The notes under the pieces were generated by a model. The model had not been told where the DNA came from. It did not search any database and saw only the letters and a list, made by a program, of their open reading frames with translations. 64,000 bases of DNA from assembly GCF_004114425.1 (NCBI RefSeq), contig NZ_RDQF01000008.1, forward strand, positions 1-64,000. Direction: 5' to 3'. Shown in pieces: positions 52,896 through 62,020 of the stretch (its first letter is position 1; every line of letters begins with the position of its first letter). The position numbers were made by a program, and so were the translations under genes. Source of the stretch: Bradyrhizobium vignae (lineage in GTDB: Bacteria > Pseudomonadota > Alphaproteobacteria > Rhizobiales > Xanthobacteraceae).

Positions 52896-52897
52896 GA

Positions 52898-54235
52898 TCA
52901 AAACCCGAAGGGATACGTTTCTGCGGCGCCCGATGCGGCCCGTGTCGCAAGCGCCGTCACTGCATTGGTTTCCTCGAACCAGACGAAGGCATCGAACTGA
53001 TCGGGTAGCACCGCCTCGAAATAGTGGCTGAGGCGCTCCGTCTCGGGCCGGTAGACGACGCCAATGGCGCGCTCGAGCCTGGGGCCGGTCAGTCGGTCGC
53101 GCAGCTCGCCCCGGCCGGGGGGCCGAAAGTCGGTCAGCGAACGCGCCAGACCCGTGCGGTGGAACAGGTACTCATAGCTGTCTTCGCGCGCGGGCCGAAC
53201 CGACTTGATCTCCATCTCGCCGCCCCAATCGGTCGCCGCAGCCACCGTACCGCGATCGGTGCCGAAGCCGATCAGCGCGGCCTCGTCGCCATAGCTGTTG
53301 CGCGCGAGCTCGCCGATGTTGAATTCGCCGGCCCAGCCCATCGAAGTTGCCGCGGCGTTGCCGATGTGCGAGTTGTGAGCCCAGACTACGGCCTTGGCCT
53401 GCGGCCCCCGTTGCTGCATCAGATATTGCAGCGTGTCGAACATATGACGGTCGCGCAGGTTCCATGACTCGGTAGAACCGCGATACATGATGCGATAGTA
53501 CTGCTCGGCCGCGCGCACGATCCGCGCATTCTGTGCGGCGTTGAAGAACGCCTCGCCATCGCGTTCGGCATAGGAGAGGCGCTGCGCCAATAGCTCGCGC
53601 AATTGCGCGACCACCTCGTCCTCACATGTGTCTCGTCCGAACATGACGGCATGACCGTACCCGGCGGGGTCGGCCTGCCAAGGCGTGAGGCAGGAATAGC
53701 GTTCGCGCGCCGCGCGGGCGCGCTCCGGGTCGACGCGCTCAAGATAGGCGATGACGGCGGCAATGGAGCTCCTCAGGCTGTAGACGTCGAGTCCCCGGAA
53801 CTGGACCTTCCGCTCCGCGCGGCAGGCATCGTTGTGGATGCGCAGGTAGTCCACGAACTGCTTCACCTCGATGTTGCGCCACATCCAGGTCGGAAAGCGT
53901 TCGAACGGCCGCTCCAGCGGCTGTTCGGACGGCAGTTGCCGCACGAGATGATCGATCGTCGTGGCATCCGGCCAATCGGCCTCGACCGCGACGATGTTGA
54001 AACCGTGATGCTCGATCAACTGCCGGGTGATGCTGGCACGTGCGCGATAGAACTCGGATGTGCCGTGCGTAGATTCGCCGAGCATTACGATTTTGGCCTC
54101 GCCGAACCGGTCGAAGAACGAGGAGAAGTCGTCCCGTTCGGCGGCCGGCAGATGCTCGCCCGCTTCGCGCAGGAGATCGATCAACTCGCGATTGGTCCTT
54201 TCGCGAATCTGCACGGCAGCCGGTGAAAGGGTCAT
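52898..54235 (-). CDS. Erythromycin-esterase-family protein
   Basis: 445 residues from ATG at 54235; the longer frame adds only basic residues. The family core is MLGESTHGTSEFYRAR (E54, H57), VEADWPD near 85, and WAHNSHIGNAA near 290, which carry the acidic and histidine residues needed for hydrolysis in EreA/B. Chromosomal members far outnumber resistance enzymes, and their substrates are unknown. The gene is directly coupled to the hydrolase/phosphoribosyltransferase fusion, so a joint reaction is likely; macrolide resistance should not be inferred. Confidence 0.85.
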   Translation of the reverse strand: MTLSPAAVQIRERTNRELIDLLREAGEHLPAAERDDFSSFFDRFGEAKIVMLGESTHGTSEFYRARASITRQLIEHHGFNIVAVEADWPDATTIDHLVRQLPSEQPLERPFERFPTWMWRNIEVKQFVDYLRIHNDACRAERKVQFRGLDVYSLRSSIAAVIAYLERVDPERARAARERYSCLTPWQADPAGYGHAVMFGRDTCEDEVVAQLRELLAQRLSYAERDGEAFFNAAQNARIVRAAEQYYRIMYRGSTESWNLRDRHMFDTLQYLMQQRGPQAKAVVWAHNSHIGNAAATSMGWAGEFNIGELARNSYGDEAALIGFGTDRGTVAAATDWGGEMEIKSVRPAREDSYEYLFHRTGLARSLTDFRPPGRGELRDRLTGPRLERAIGVVYRPETERLSHYFEAVLPDQFDAFVWFEETNAVTALATRAASGAAETYPFGF

Positions 54236-54640
54236 ACCAGGTTCCCCTGGATGGTTGTGCGCGCTTCTCCGGGATGCGCACGCGCACACGAGCTTCAGGG
54301 ATTATCCCAGGCGCGCGCTGCGCAGGAAGCGCCGATCAGCGCTACTCCCGAACCAACTCGAGCGCCGGTCCGACGTTCCTCGCCCGGTGAATGTCGCGTA
54401 GCGACCCCGATCCCTGATGGAGCCATGCCGGAGCTCCAAGCGGCGGGCTGGGATGAAAGGGGTGATCACCAGGCTGCCGTCATCGCGCTCAATGTGGTCG
54501 ATCGTGGCCGGTTTCGAGAAGTGGCGGAGACTCCGCGATCGCGATCCGGTCCGTCATGAGGCCGTTAGACCAAGGAGGAGATCGAGGAGATGCCGAGCCC
54601 GGACCTGAACGGCGTCGCAATCCGGCTCGACGCGGCGCGG
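54236..54640. other. Intergenic stretch without supported gene
   Basis: About 400 bases between the esterase-like gene start and the end of fdhD. Short frames on both strands are present, for example a 22-codon minus-strand frame at 54489-54557 and a plus-strand frame from 54590 with AGGAGATCGAGGAG upstream, but the latter runs antisense to fdhD and has no motif. It presumably holds the promoter of the esterase/phosphoribosyltransferase operon. Confidence 0.4.
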
Positions 54641-55489
54641 TCAGGGCCGCTCCGCGGCGGTGAGCGAAGACACCCGCGTTGGATGGCTGAAGATCTCGAA
54701 CTCGTTTCCCCGCGCGATACCGACAAGCGTGATGCCACTGGCCTCGGCCGTTCGGACTGCAAGCGCGGTTGGCGCTGACATGCCGACGACGATTCCGGCG
54801 CCGATAGCTGCCGTTTTTTGCACCATCTCGACGGATATCCGGCTGGTGAGGATCACGGCGCCCGTGCATCCGGATCTCCCTTCCATGGCCAGAGCGCCCG
54901 CAAGTTTGTCGAGCGCGTTGTGGCGGCCCACATCCTCGCGGACCAGCATGGCTCCTCTGTCGGGCTCGAAAAAACCCGCGGCATGGGTGGCATGAGTCCT
55001 GTGATTGAGGACTTGCGTGTCGCTGAGCGCCGCGATCGCAGTGCCGATCTGTTCGGAGGTGAGGCACACCCAGTGCTCGACGGGCTGAACGATCCGGCCC
55101 GCTTCCCGCAGGCTGTCGATGCCGCACAGCCCGCACCCGGTTGGGCCGACGAGCCGCCGCCGTCGTTCCTTCAGCCGGCGCCCCGCGTCCGGTCGCAGCC
55201 ACAGACGCAGCTCGATTCCGTCGGGACCGGAAACGACACTGAGTTCCGCGATCTCGCCGATGTCGCAAATGATCCCTTCGGTCAGACTGAACCCCTGGGC
55301 CAGGTCGGTCAGGTCGGTGGGAGTGGCCATCAGGACCGCGACGGTCGTGCCGTCGTAGACGAGTGCCACCGGACATTCCTCTGCCACGATACGCGCATCA
55401 TGCATGCCACTCGACGTGAGCCGCTGCATTGTGACCGAGGCCGTGGGTGTCGATGCGCGATCGCGTGCGCCAGATTGAGAGCCGTGCAT
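54641..55489 (-). CDS. fdhD: Formate dehydrogenase accessory sulphurtransferase FdhD
   Basis: 282 residues. The catalytic cysteine loop is GCGLCG with C119 and C122, matching the Cys121/Cys124 pair of E. coli FdhD. LTEGIICDIGEI and GAMLVREDVGRHNALDKLAG are also typical. It passes sulphur from a cysteine desulphurase to the molybdenum cofactor of formate-dehydrogenase-type enzymes. It is divergent from a YdeP-like molybdoenzyme with 116 bases between starts, which is its obvious client. Confidence 0.93.
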   Translation of the reverse strand: MHGSQSGARDRASTPTASVTMQRLTSSGMHDARIVAEECPVALVYDGTTVAVLMATPTDLTDLAQGFSLTEGIICDIGEIAELSVVSGPDGIELRLWLRPDAGRRLKERRRRLVGPTGCGLCGIDSLREAGRIVQPVEHWVCLTSEQIGTAIAALSDTQVLNHRTHATHAAGFFEPDRGAMLVREDVGRHNALDKLAGALAMEGRSGCTGAVILTSRISVEMVQKTAAIGAGIVVGMSAPTALAVRTAEASGITLVGIARGNEFEIFSHPTRVSSLTAAERP

Positions 55490-55605
55490 GGATACTCGTC
55501 CTGTGTCGGGTCATGACGCGCGAGCCCGCGCAAGGTTCCGGGCGCTTAGGAACCTGCAATGGTGTCTCGGGTTTGAGTGCGGGGCCTGCAATCGAAGGAA
55601 GCATC

Positions 55606-57927
55606 ATGCGACAGAAGGCGAAGGTCGAGAAGTATGATGCTCCGGCCGGCGGATGGGGCTCGCTCAACGCCCTTGCCCATGTTCTCACGCAGGAAGAGGT
55701 TGCGATCCTCGGCAGCGAGATACTGCTCAAGCAGAACAAGCCCGATGGATACATGTGCGTCAGCTGCTCCTGGGCCAAACCGGCCAAGCCGCGTCCGTTC
55801 GAGTTCTGCGAGAACGGCGCCAAGGCGACTGCCTGGGAGATCACACGGAAGACAGTGACTCCGGAGTTCTTTGCGCAGCATACGCTGACCGAGCTGCGAA
55901 CCTGGTCCGATCACCAGCTGGAGGAGCAGGGGCGCCTGACGATGCCGATGCGTTACGACCGGGCCAGCGACAAATACCTGCCGGTCGATTGGGACGAGGC
56001 TTTCCGGCACATCGGCACTGAGCTGAACCGGCTCGATCCGCGCTCGGTCGTGATGTACACGTCCGGCCGCGCCTCGCTCGAAGCGAGCTACATGTATCAA
56101 TTGTTCGGTCGCATGTACGGCACCAACAATTTCCCCGACAGTTCGAACATGTGCCACGAGAGCACGTCGGTGGCACTGCCGGAGGTGATCGGAGTTCCGG
56201 TCGGCACCGTTCTGCTGCAGGACTTCGAGGCTACCGATTGCATCTTTTTCTTCGGACACAATACCACCACCAACGCGCCGCGCATGCTGCATCCGCTGCA
56301 GGAGGCGGCGCAACGGGGTGTCCCGATCGTGACCTTCAATCCGCTCCGAGAGCGCGGCCTGGAGCGCTTCGTCAATCCGCAAAATCCCGTTCAGATGATC
56401 GCGGGTGGCACGCGCATCAGCTCGCAATATTATCAGGTACGGGTCGGCGGTGACGCCGCCGCCATCACCGGGATCTGCAAATGGGTGATCGAGGCGGACG
56501 ACCTCGCCCGGGCCAATGGGAGTCCGCGCATCGTCGATGCTGCGTTCATTGACCAGCACACGTCCGGCTTCGAGGAATTCGCTGCGTTCTGCCGCACCCA
56601 GGGCTGGGAAGAGATCGAGCGGGCCTCGGGACTCTCCCGGATGGCCTTGCGCGAGGCCGCGAACACTTACATGGCTGCCAACGCCGTGATCGCCAATTAC
56701 GGCATGGGCATCACCCAGCACAAGCACGGGGTCGAGACGACCAAGATGATCGTCAACCTGTTGCTGCTCCGCGGCAATATCGGCAAACCTGGTGCTGGGA
56801 TCTCGCCGATCCGAGGCCACTCCAATGTCCAGGGCCAGCGCACCGTCGGTATCTCCGAGAAGACCAAACTTGTGCCGCTCGACAAGCTAGCAGAGCTCTA
56901 CGGGTTCGAGCCGCCGCGATGGGACGGCCTGTCCACCGTCGACTCTTGCGAGGGCATTCTGAAGGGCAGAGTGCGCGGCTTTGTCAGCCTTGGCGGCAAT
57001 TTCCTGCGTGCCGTGCCCGAGCGATCGTTGATGGAGCCCGCGTGGTCCGACCTGCGCCTGTCGGTGCAGATCGCGACCAAGCTCAACCGCACCCATATTG
57101 TGCCCGGCGAGATCACTTATCTCCTGCCGTGTCTCGGCCGGATCGAGATCGACCGGCAGGCAAGTGGTCCGCAGGCCGTGTCGATGGAGGATTCCACCGC
57201 CTGTATTCACGGCTCGCGTGGCCAGCGCCGGCCGGTGGCCGAACAGCTCCTGTCGGAGCCGGCTGTCATCGCATCGCTCGCAAAGGCGACATTGAAGGCC
57301 AATCCCAAGATCGATTGGGATGCCTGGACCGCCGATTACTCGCGCGTTCGCGATGCCATCGAGCACACGTATCCTGATCAGTTCAAGGACTTCAACACGC
57401 GCATGTTCGAGCCTGGCGGCTTTCCGCGGCCGCTGGCGGCTCGCGAGCGGAAGTGGAAGACCCCGAGCGGCAAGGCGAACTTCACCGTTCCGAAGTCGGC
57501 CTTCGCGCCGCCGCGCGAAAGCGACGGCATCTATGAGTTGATGACGATGCGCGCCGACGGACAGTTCAACACGACGATCTATACGGAAGACGATCGCTTT
57601 CGCGGCATCAAGGGCAGCCGCTATGTCGTGTTCATGAATCCCGCCGACATGGAAAGCGACGGGCTGAAATCCGGAGATACCGTCACGCTGGTGACGGAGG
57701 CGGACGACGGGGTCGCGCGCAGCTTGAGCGAGCTCCAGGTCGTCCCCTACGGCATTCCGCGCAGGAGCATTGCGGCTTATTACCCCGAGTGCAACGTGCT
57801 CGTTCCGCTCTGGCACTACGCGGAAGGCAGCAAGGTCCCCGCCGCCAAGTCCATCCCGGTACGCCTGTTCAAGGATGTTCCGCCCGAGATCATCGATGCC
57901 GGAGAGGCCTCGATTTCGGCGTTGTGA
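55606..57927 (+). CDS. Molybdopterin oxidoreductase, FdhF-like YdeP family
   Basis: 773 residues from ATG at 55606 with GAAGGA upstream. The N-terminal cysteines C51, C54 and C68 (YMCVSCSWAKP, FEFCENGAKAT) are the YdeP signature. The molybdenum ligand is probably the Cys in SNMCHESTS, followed by His as in formate dehydrogenases. The bis-MGD binding stretches include FFFGHNTTTNAPRM and PIRGHSNVQGQRTVG. A molydop_binding domain ends the chain. No twin-arginine signal, so it is cytosolic. E. coli YdeP is linked to acid resistance and its substrate is unknown. The FdhD gene next door supports a sulphurated Mo centre. Confidence 0.88.
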   Translation: MRQKAKVEKYDAPAGGWGSLNALAHVLTQEEVAILGSEILLKQNKPDGYMCVSCSWAKPAKPRPFEFCENGAKATAWEITRKTVTPEFFAQHTLTELRTWSDHQLEEQGRLTMPMRYDRASDKYLPVDWDEAFRHIGTELNRLDPRSVVMYTSGRASLEASYMYQLFGRMYGTNNFPDSSNMCHESTSVALPEVIGVPVGTVLLQDFEATDCIFFFGHNTTTNAPRMLHPLQEAAQRGVPIVTFNPLRERGLERFVNPQNPVQMIAGGTRISSQYYQVRVGGDAAAITGICKWVIEADDLARANGSPRIVDAAFIDQHTSGFEEFAAFCRTQGWEEIERASGLSRMALREAANTYMAANAVIANYGMGITQHKHGVETTKMIVNLLLLRGNIGKPGAGISPIRGHSNVQGQRTVGISEKTKLVPLDKLAELYGFEPPRWDGLSTVDSCEGILKGRVRGFVSLGGNFLRAVPERSLMEPAWSDLRLSVQIATKLNRTHIVPGEITYLLPCLGRIEIDRQASGPQAVSMEDSTACIHGSRGQRRPVAEQLLSEPAVIASLAKATLKANPKIDWDAWTADYSRVRDAIEHTYPDQFKDFNTRMFEPGGFPRPLAARERKWKTPSGKANFTVPKSAFAPPRESDGIYELMTMRADGQFNTTIYTEDDRFRGIKGSRYVVFMNPADMESDGLKSGDTVTLVTEADDGVARSLSELQVVPYGIPRRSIAAYYPECNVLVPLWHYAEGSKVPAAKSIPVRLFKDVPPEIIDAGEASISAL

Positions 57928-57964
57928 ATGGTGGATGAAGCCGCATGTTCAGGGGGCGAGCACG

Positions 57965-58573
57965 ATGAGGGACGGTACGTCGGATGTTGCCGACATCAGC
58001 GATGCCGTTCACTTGTGCATCGACATGCAGAACATTTTCGCTCCCGGCGGCCTTTGGGCGACGCCCTGGATGGAGCGCGTCCTGCCGACGATCGTCTCGG
58101 TCGTTTCGCGCCGTCCGGCGAGAACGATCTTCACCCGCTTCATCACGCCGCAGGATCCAGAGGATCGCCCGGGGCAGTGGCGGAGCTATTTTCACCGCTG
58201 GCACCAAGCGACCCGCAGGCATCTGCCGCCATCCGCTCTCGAGCTCGTGCCGGCCTTGAACCGGTTCGTGCCGCCGGCCGCCGTTATCGATAAGCCGGCC
58301 TATTCAGCGTTCAGCAACCCCGGTCTGGCGAGCCTGCTGGTCGAAAAGAACGTCGGTACCGTCGTGATTTCAGGCGCAGAGACGGACGTCTGCGTGCTCT
58401 CGACGGTCCTGAGCGCCGTCGATCTCGGCTTCAGGGTCGTCATCGTGGAGGATGCGCTGTGCAGCTCATCCGATGTCGGGCACGATGCGCTCATGACGAT
58501 GTATCGGACCCGCTTCCACGGCCAGGTCGATCTGGTGACGGCGGAAGAGCTGGCCGAGTTCTGGCGGGAGTAG
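57965..58573 (+). CDS. Isochorismatase-family cysteine hydrolase
   Basis: 202 residues from ATG at 57965. The fold starts with LCIDMQNIF (catalytic Asp). The catalytic Lys is in VIDKPAYSAF near 115 and the nucleophile Cys in SGAETDVCV near 145, with the preceding cis-peptide-type bond region. The triad Asp-Lys-Cys is complete, so it hydrolyses an amide or similar bond (nicotinamidase-like). It begins 38 bases after the YdeP-like gene, on the same strand, so the two are probably co-transcribed. Substrate unknown. Confidence 0.88.
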   Translation: MRDGTSDVADISDAVHLCIDMQNIFAPGGLWATPWMERVLPTIVSVVSRRPARTIFTRFITPQDPEDRPGQWRSYFHRWHQATRRHLPPSALELVPALNRFVPPAAVIDKPAYSAFSNPGLASLLVEKNVGTVVISGAETDVCVLSTVLSAVDLGFRVVIVEDALCSSSDVGHDALMTMYRTRFHGQVDLVTAEELAEFWRE

Positions 58574-58660
58574 GTGCGCGAGCTGCAGTCTCCAAGGTGA
58601 GTAGTGCGCCTCGGCGCCTCTCGAGGTGCAGGGCTATCGCGTTTGAGAGTGCTTCTGCGG

Positions 58661-58752
58661 CCATCTTCGAGACGCCCGCTTTATGCGGGCTCCCGACGCG
58701 GACTAGCCTCATCCTGAGGAGGCGCGTAAGCGCCGTCTCGAAGGACGAGGCT
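58661..58752. repeat. Second copy of the CCTGAGGAG dispersed repeat
   Basis: Same family as 36501-36607. CCATCTTCGAGACGCCCGCT at the left and CATCCTGAGGAGGCGCG with CGTCTCGAAGGACGAGG at the right form inverted arms. It lies between the isochorismatase-like gene and the convergent Crp/Fnr-type gene. Confidence 0.75.
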
Positions 58753-58804
58753 TGCGCGCAGGCCGCCGCAACGAGTCATGTGCGATAGCCCTGCCTGAGG
58801 TCGG

Positions 58805-59650
58805 TCAAGCGACCGCGACGTCGGCCGTCGCCGACCTCACGTATGGCGGCCGCGCATCGTTCGCGCCGGATCGAATGCTCAGATAGGCCGGGTCGAAGCC
58901 GGCGAGCCGGACCAGGCCCGGCCAATCCGTGATCGTCAAGGTCTTGCCCTGCCATTGCAGCAGATTGCAGCGGCGCAGCTCCTGGATGGTGCGGTTGGCA
59001 TGCACCGCGGAGATGCTACAGGCGGCGGCGAGGTCGGACTGGGTAAAGGGCGAGGACAACCTGAAATCCCTGGCGAGCCCGACGATTTGCAGCCGGACGG
59101 TGATCTCGCAGAGCAGATGTGCCACGCGCGTCAATGCGTCCCGGCTGCCGAGATTCACCGTCCAATTGCGCTGGATGGCGTGGTCGGCAAGCAGCATCAG
59201 CAGCATCGCATGTGACATCGCCGGTGAACGCGCCGTGACTTCGCGGAAGAAGCGGTGCGGCACAAGCGCGACGATCGCGGGGCCGAGCGCGACCAGATTG
59301 CCGTCGATGCGCGGACGATAGAGGGTGTGCAGGTTGGCGATGTCGCCGGGAACGCAGAGCGCGGTGATCTGACCGTCTGCGCTTTCGTGATTCTGCCAGG
59401 ACAGATAGCCCTGGAGCAGCAGGCAACATTGCCCAGCCTCGTCGCCGTGCCGCAGGACCGTCTGATGCGCGCCGAAATGCGCAATGCTGCTCGGCATGTC
59501 CGCAAGCAGATCGAGATCGTCGGGAGGCAATTCGGCGAGGCTCGTCAGGCGATCGGCGAGTTTCGAGAAAGCAAATCCTGCCTGCATGTGATGTCCGATG
59601 GCCGACCGCCCCAGTCCCCGACTTTGACTGAGAAGGACGGTAGGAGGCAT
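58805..59650 (-). CDS. Crp/Fnr-family transcriptional regulator
   Basis: 281 residues, or 260 if ATG 59587 is used. The cyclic-nucleotide-type beta-barrel (about 40-140) holds LLLQGYLSWQNHE and GDIANLHTLYRPR. A dimer helix follows, then a winged helix (about 185-250) with FTQSDLAAACSISAVHANRT as the helix-turn-helix and LLQWQGKTLTI as the wing. The four-cysteine iron-sulphur set of Fnr is not visible; scattered cysteines (for example GQCCLLLQG) do not match its spacing. It is more like the Crp/Fnr regulators of Bradyrhizobium with unknown ligand. It is divergent from a diheme cytochrome c gene. Confidence 0.85.
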   Translation of the reverse strand: MPPTVLLSQSRGLGRSAIGHHMQAGFAFSKLADRLTSLAELPPDDLDLLADMPSSIAHFGAHQTVLRHGDEAGQCCLLLQGYLSWQNHESADGQITALCVPGDIANLHTLYRPRIDGNLVALGPAIVALVPHRFFREVTARSPAMSHAMLLMLLADHAIQRNWTVNLGSRDALTRVAHLLCEITVRLQIVGLARDFRLSSPFTQSDLAAACSISAVHANRTIQELRRCNLLQWQGKTLTITDWPGLVRLAGFDPAYLSIRSGANDARPPYVRSATADVAVA

Positions 59651-59827
59651 TAACCTTTGATACGTTTACTCCGGCGCGCCGGGCGATACAGCGAAGCGCC
59701 CGGATATCGACGTGCCGTATCGTTCATTGTTCCTATTGATCTGAGTGCCGCGGCGTCTGTCGAGCAGGAACAGGCGCGGTTCGTCTCCGTTACTGGACGG
59801 TGGTCAGGTGGAGGAAACTGAAAGCGA

Positions 59828-60745
59828 ATGCGCGGGCGCTTCTGGCTGGTGTCGGCAATCCTCATCGCGTGCGCAGCCGCTGTGGGGGTATGGTTCATCA
59901 CCGCGCCGGAGCGCTTCGGCTCGGACGGGGTGGGCGCCGTATCCGACTCGGGTGGCGACGTCGAGCATGGCAAGCTCGTCTTTGCGGCCGGCGATTGCGC
60001 CTCCTGCCATGCATCGCCGGGCCAGTCCGATCGTTTGCACCTTGGTGGTGGACTTGCTCTGGCGTCCCCTTATGGAACTTTTCGTGCGCCCAACATTTCG
60101 ATGGACCGGATCGACGGTATCGGAGACTGGACCGCCAACGACCTTGCCAATGCGCTACTGCGCGGCGTGTCTCCGGACGGAAGCCACTATTATCCGGTCT
60201 TTCCCTATGCAAGCTTCACGCATATGCGTCCTGATGACGTGCGGGACTTGATGGCCTATTTGCGCACGCTGCCTGCGGTGAAGGGGCGTCCCCCGGACCA
60301 TGAGCTCAATCCGCTATTCGGCATTCGCCGTTTCGTCGGATTCTGGAAGATGCTGTACTTCAAGCCCGGCCCGATTGCGCCGGATCCGGCGCAGGACGAA
60401 AGATGGAATCGTGGCCGCTATCTGAGCGAGGCGCTTGCCCATTGCGCCGAGTGCCACTCCTCCCGCGACATGTTCGGCGGCATCGAGGCAAGCACTCGCT
60501 ATGCTGGCGGACCGGACCCCGTCGGTACCGGTTTCTATCCCAACATCACGGCCGCGCGCCTCCGCGACTGGTCGGAAGCGCAATTGGCGGCGATGCTGAA
60601 GACGGGGATCACGCCGAATCATGGCCGGGTCGGTTCGTCCATGGCCGGAGTCGTGACCAACATGGCGATGCTGCCCGAAAGCGATCGTGAGGCGATTGCC
60701 ACCTTCGTGAAATCATTGCCGGCACGGCCGACGCCCAATCCCTGA
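59828..60745 (+). CDS. Diheme cytochrome c, membrane-anchored
   Basis: 305 residues. A hydrophobic N-terminus (8-26: VSAILIACAAAVGVWFI) acts as signal or anchor. Two CxxCH motifs, CASCH near 57-61 and CAECH near 207-211, and two distal methionines (for example ISMDRI and MAGVVT regions) support two hemes. The repeats PYGTFRAPNIS and GTGFYPNITA near each heme are typical of alcohol-dehydrogenase cytochrome subunits (three-heme in full length). It is divergent from the Crp/Fnr regulator and convergent with the oxidase operon, so it may deliver electrons to that oxidase. Confidence 0.88.
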   Translation: MRGRFWLVSAILIACAAAVGVWFITAPERFGSDGVGAVSDSGGDVEHGKLVFAAGDCASCHASPGQSDRLHLGGGLALASPYGTFRAPNISMDRIDGIGDWTANDLANALLRGVSPDGSHYYPVFPYASFTHMRPDDVRDLMAYLRTLPAVKGRPPDHELNPLFGIRRFVGFWKMLYFKPGPIAPDPAQDERWNRGRYLSEALAHCAECHSSRDMFGGIEASTRYAGGPDPVGTGFYPNITAARLRDWSEAQLAAMLKTGITPNHGRVGSSMAGVVTNMAMLPESDREAIATFVKSLPARPTPNP

Positions 60746-60750
60746 ACATC

Positions 60751-61161
60751 TCATTGCGCATAGAGGTAGGCCGCGACGTCACGCGCTTCGGCCTCACTGA
60801 TGCCGGTCGCGGGCATTGCCGTGCGGGGCGAGAAGGCTTGTGGTGTCACGATCCACTGGACCAGATTGTCCGGCGTGTTGGTCGCAACACCGGCGATGTA
60901 GACGCGCGTCCTGAGATCGGCGAGCGAAGCACCGACTTTGCCGTCGCCGCCGGGAATGCCTGGAATGGTATGGCACCCCACGCAGCCGTAGCGGCGGATC
61001 ATCGCCGGTGCGCGGGTCGGATCACCCCCCGTCATGGCGCGGGCGATGCTTTCATTTCGCTGACGGTCGCTGCGCGCGAAGCCGACCGCGACCGCCGCGG
61101 CGAGGAGAAGGCTCGCCACTCCGATTGCCAGCGCCGCCCAACTAGAGAGCGTGAAGCGCAT
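60751..61161 (-). CDS. Monoheme cytochrome c of the oxidase operon
   Basis: 136 residues. An uncleaved-type N-terminal helix (8-27: AALAIGVASLLLAAAVAVGF), one CxxCH motif CVGCH near 60 and a candidate Met ligand in RTAMPATGIS. Class I cytochrome fold, small. It is the last gene of the oxidase operon and overlaps the preceding CtaG-like gene by 20 bases. Its stop lies five bases from the stop of the convergent diheme cytochrome. It is likely an electron donor or an added heme carrier for the oxidase encoded upstream. Confidence 0.85.
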   Translation of the reverse strand: MRFTLSSWAALAIGVASLLLAAAVAVGFARSDRQRNESIARAMTGGDPTRAPAMIRRYGCVGCHTIPGIPGGDGKVGASLADLRTRVYIAGVATNTPDNLVQWIVTPQAFSPRTAMPATGISEAEARDVAAYLYAQ

Positions 61162-62020
61162 CGGCTCGCTCCCTACCGGACCGGCAAATCCAGAGCGCGA
61201 TCAGCGCGAGCGCCGAGCCGGCATAGATCGTTCCCGCCGGCACCCACATGATGATGCCAGCCAGTTGCTGGTCCTCGAGCGGCGTCAAGCCCCAGGCCGC
61301 TGCGGCATCGGCTTGCTGCCGGTACAGGAGGTGCGGGGCAAGTGCCATCAGCGCACCGAGAACGCTCGTGTGCAGCATGGTGACGAAGACGTGCCAGGCA
61401 GCGCTGCCGATTTGGCTGCGCCGGAACACCGACCACCAGAACAGGATCGCGGTCAGAAAGAAGCTCAGATGCTGCACTCGGTGCAGGAGAATGTTCTCGA
61501 CCGCGGCATCGAACAGCGCCGGTGCGTGCCAGGTCCAGATCGCGATCCCATGCAACAGCGTGGCGTTGCGGCCAGCGCTCAGCAGGCTCCACAGCCGCGT
61601 GATGTAGGGATGCCGCATCGCCCAGCCGATCGCGAGCCGCGTGCGCTGCGGCAGGGACCAAAGCAACGGTCCGACTGGCCTTGCGAGCACTAGCAGCGGT
61701 GCCGCCACGGCCATCAGGATTTCGTGCTCGATCATGTGGAACGAGAGGAGGCGTTCTCCGAGCCAATGCAGCGGCGATACCAGCGCGGCAGCCAGCGTCA
61801 GCCAGCCGGCGCCGCAGATGATATCCTGCGCGATGCGTTGGCGGCCTTTCCGTGCCAGCACAAGCCTGCCGATGCCGTACATCAGGCCGAAAAGCGTGAG
61901 CGGTACGATGATCCAAGGATCGAACGTCCAGCCTGGTGCTGCAGCCTGCAGCGCCGACCCATGCGCGTAGATCGAATGCGGCATCGACCAAGCGATCGCG
62001 GCGAAGGCTATTTTTCGCAT
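61142..62020 (-). CDS. CtaG-type cytochrome oxidase assembly protein (caa3_CtaG family)
   Basis: 292 residues from ATG at 62020, with six or seven membrane helices. Recurrent histidines in membrane segments (SFHMIEHEILMAVAAPLL, LLHGIAIWTWHAPAL, HRVQHLSFFLTAILFWW, FVTMLHTSVLGAL) are the signature of this family, which is linked to copper insertion into caa3-type oxidases. It is distinct from Cox11. It overlaps the preceding small membrane protein by 13 bases and the cytochrome gene by 20, so the operon is very compact. The longer frame to 62407 is not coding upstream of this ATG. Confidence 0.88.
   Translation of the reverse strand: MRKIAFAAIAWSMPHSIYAHGSALQAAAPGWTFDPWIIVPLTLFGLMYGIGRLVLARKGRQRIAQDIICGAGWLTLAAALVSPLHWLGERLLSFHMIEHEILMAVAAPLLVLARPVGPLLWSLPQRTRLAIGWAMRHPYITRLWSLLSAGRNATLLHGIAIWTWHAPALFDAAVENILLHRVQHLSFFLTAILFWWSVFRRSQIGSAAWHVFVTMLHTSVLGALMALAPHLLYRQQADAAAAWGLTPLEDQQLAGIIMWVPAGTIYAGSALALIALWICRSGRERADALHAL

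Noticed and set aside
52898..54235. Macrolide resistance gene
   Set aside because: The family is broad and mostly chromosomal; coupling to a phosphoribosyltransferase fusion and lack of resistance context argue against an acquired esterase.
59651..59827. Fnr/FixK box upstream of the diheme cytochrome
   Set aside because: TTGAT half-sites occur at about 59656 and 59737, but neither is followed by ATCAA at the right distance.
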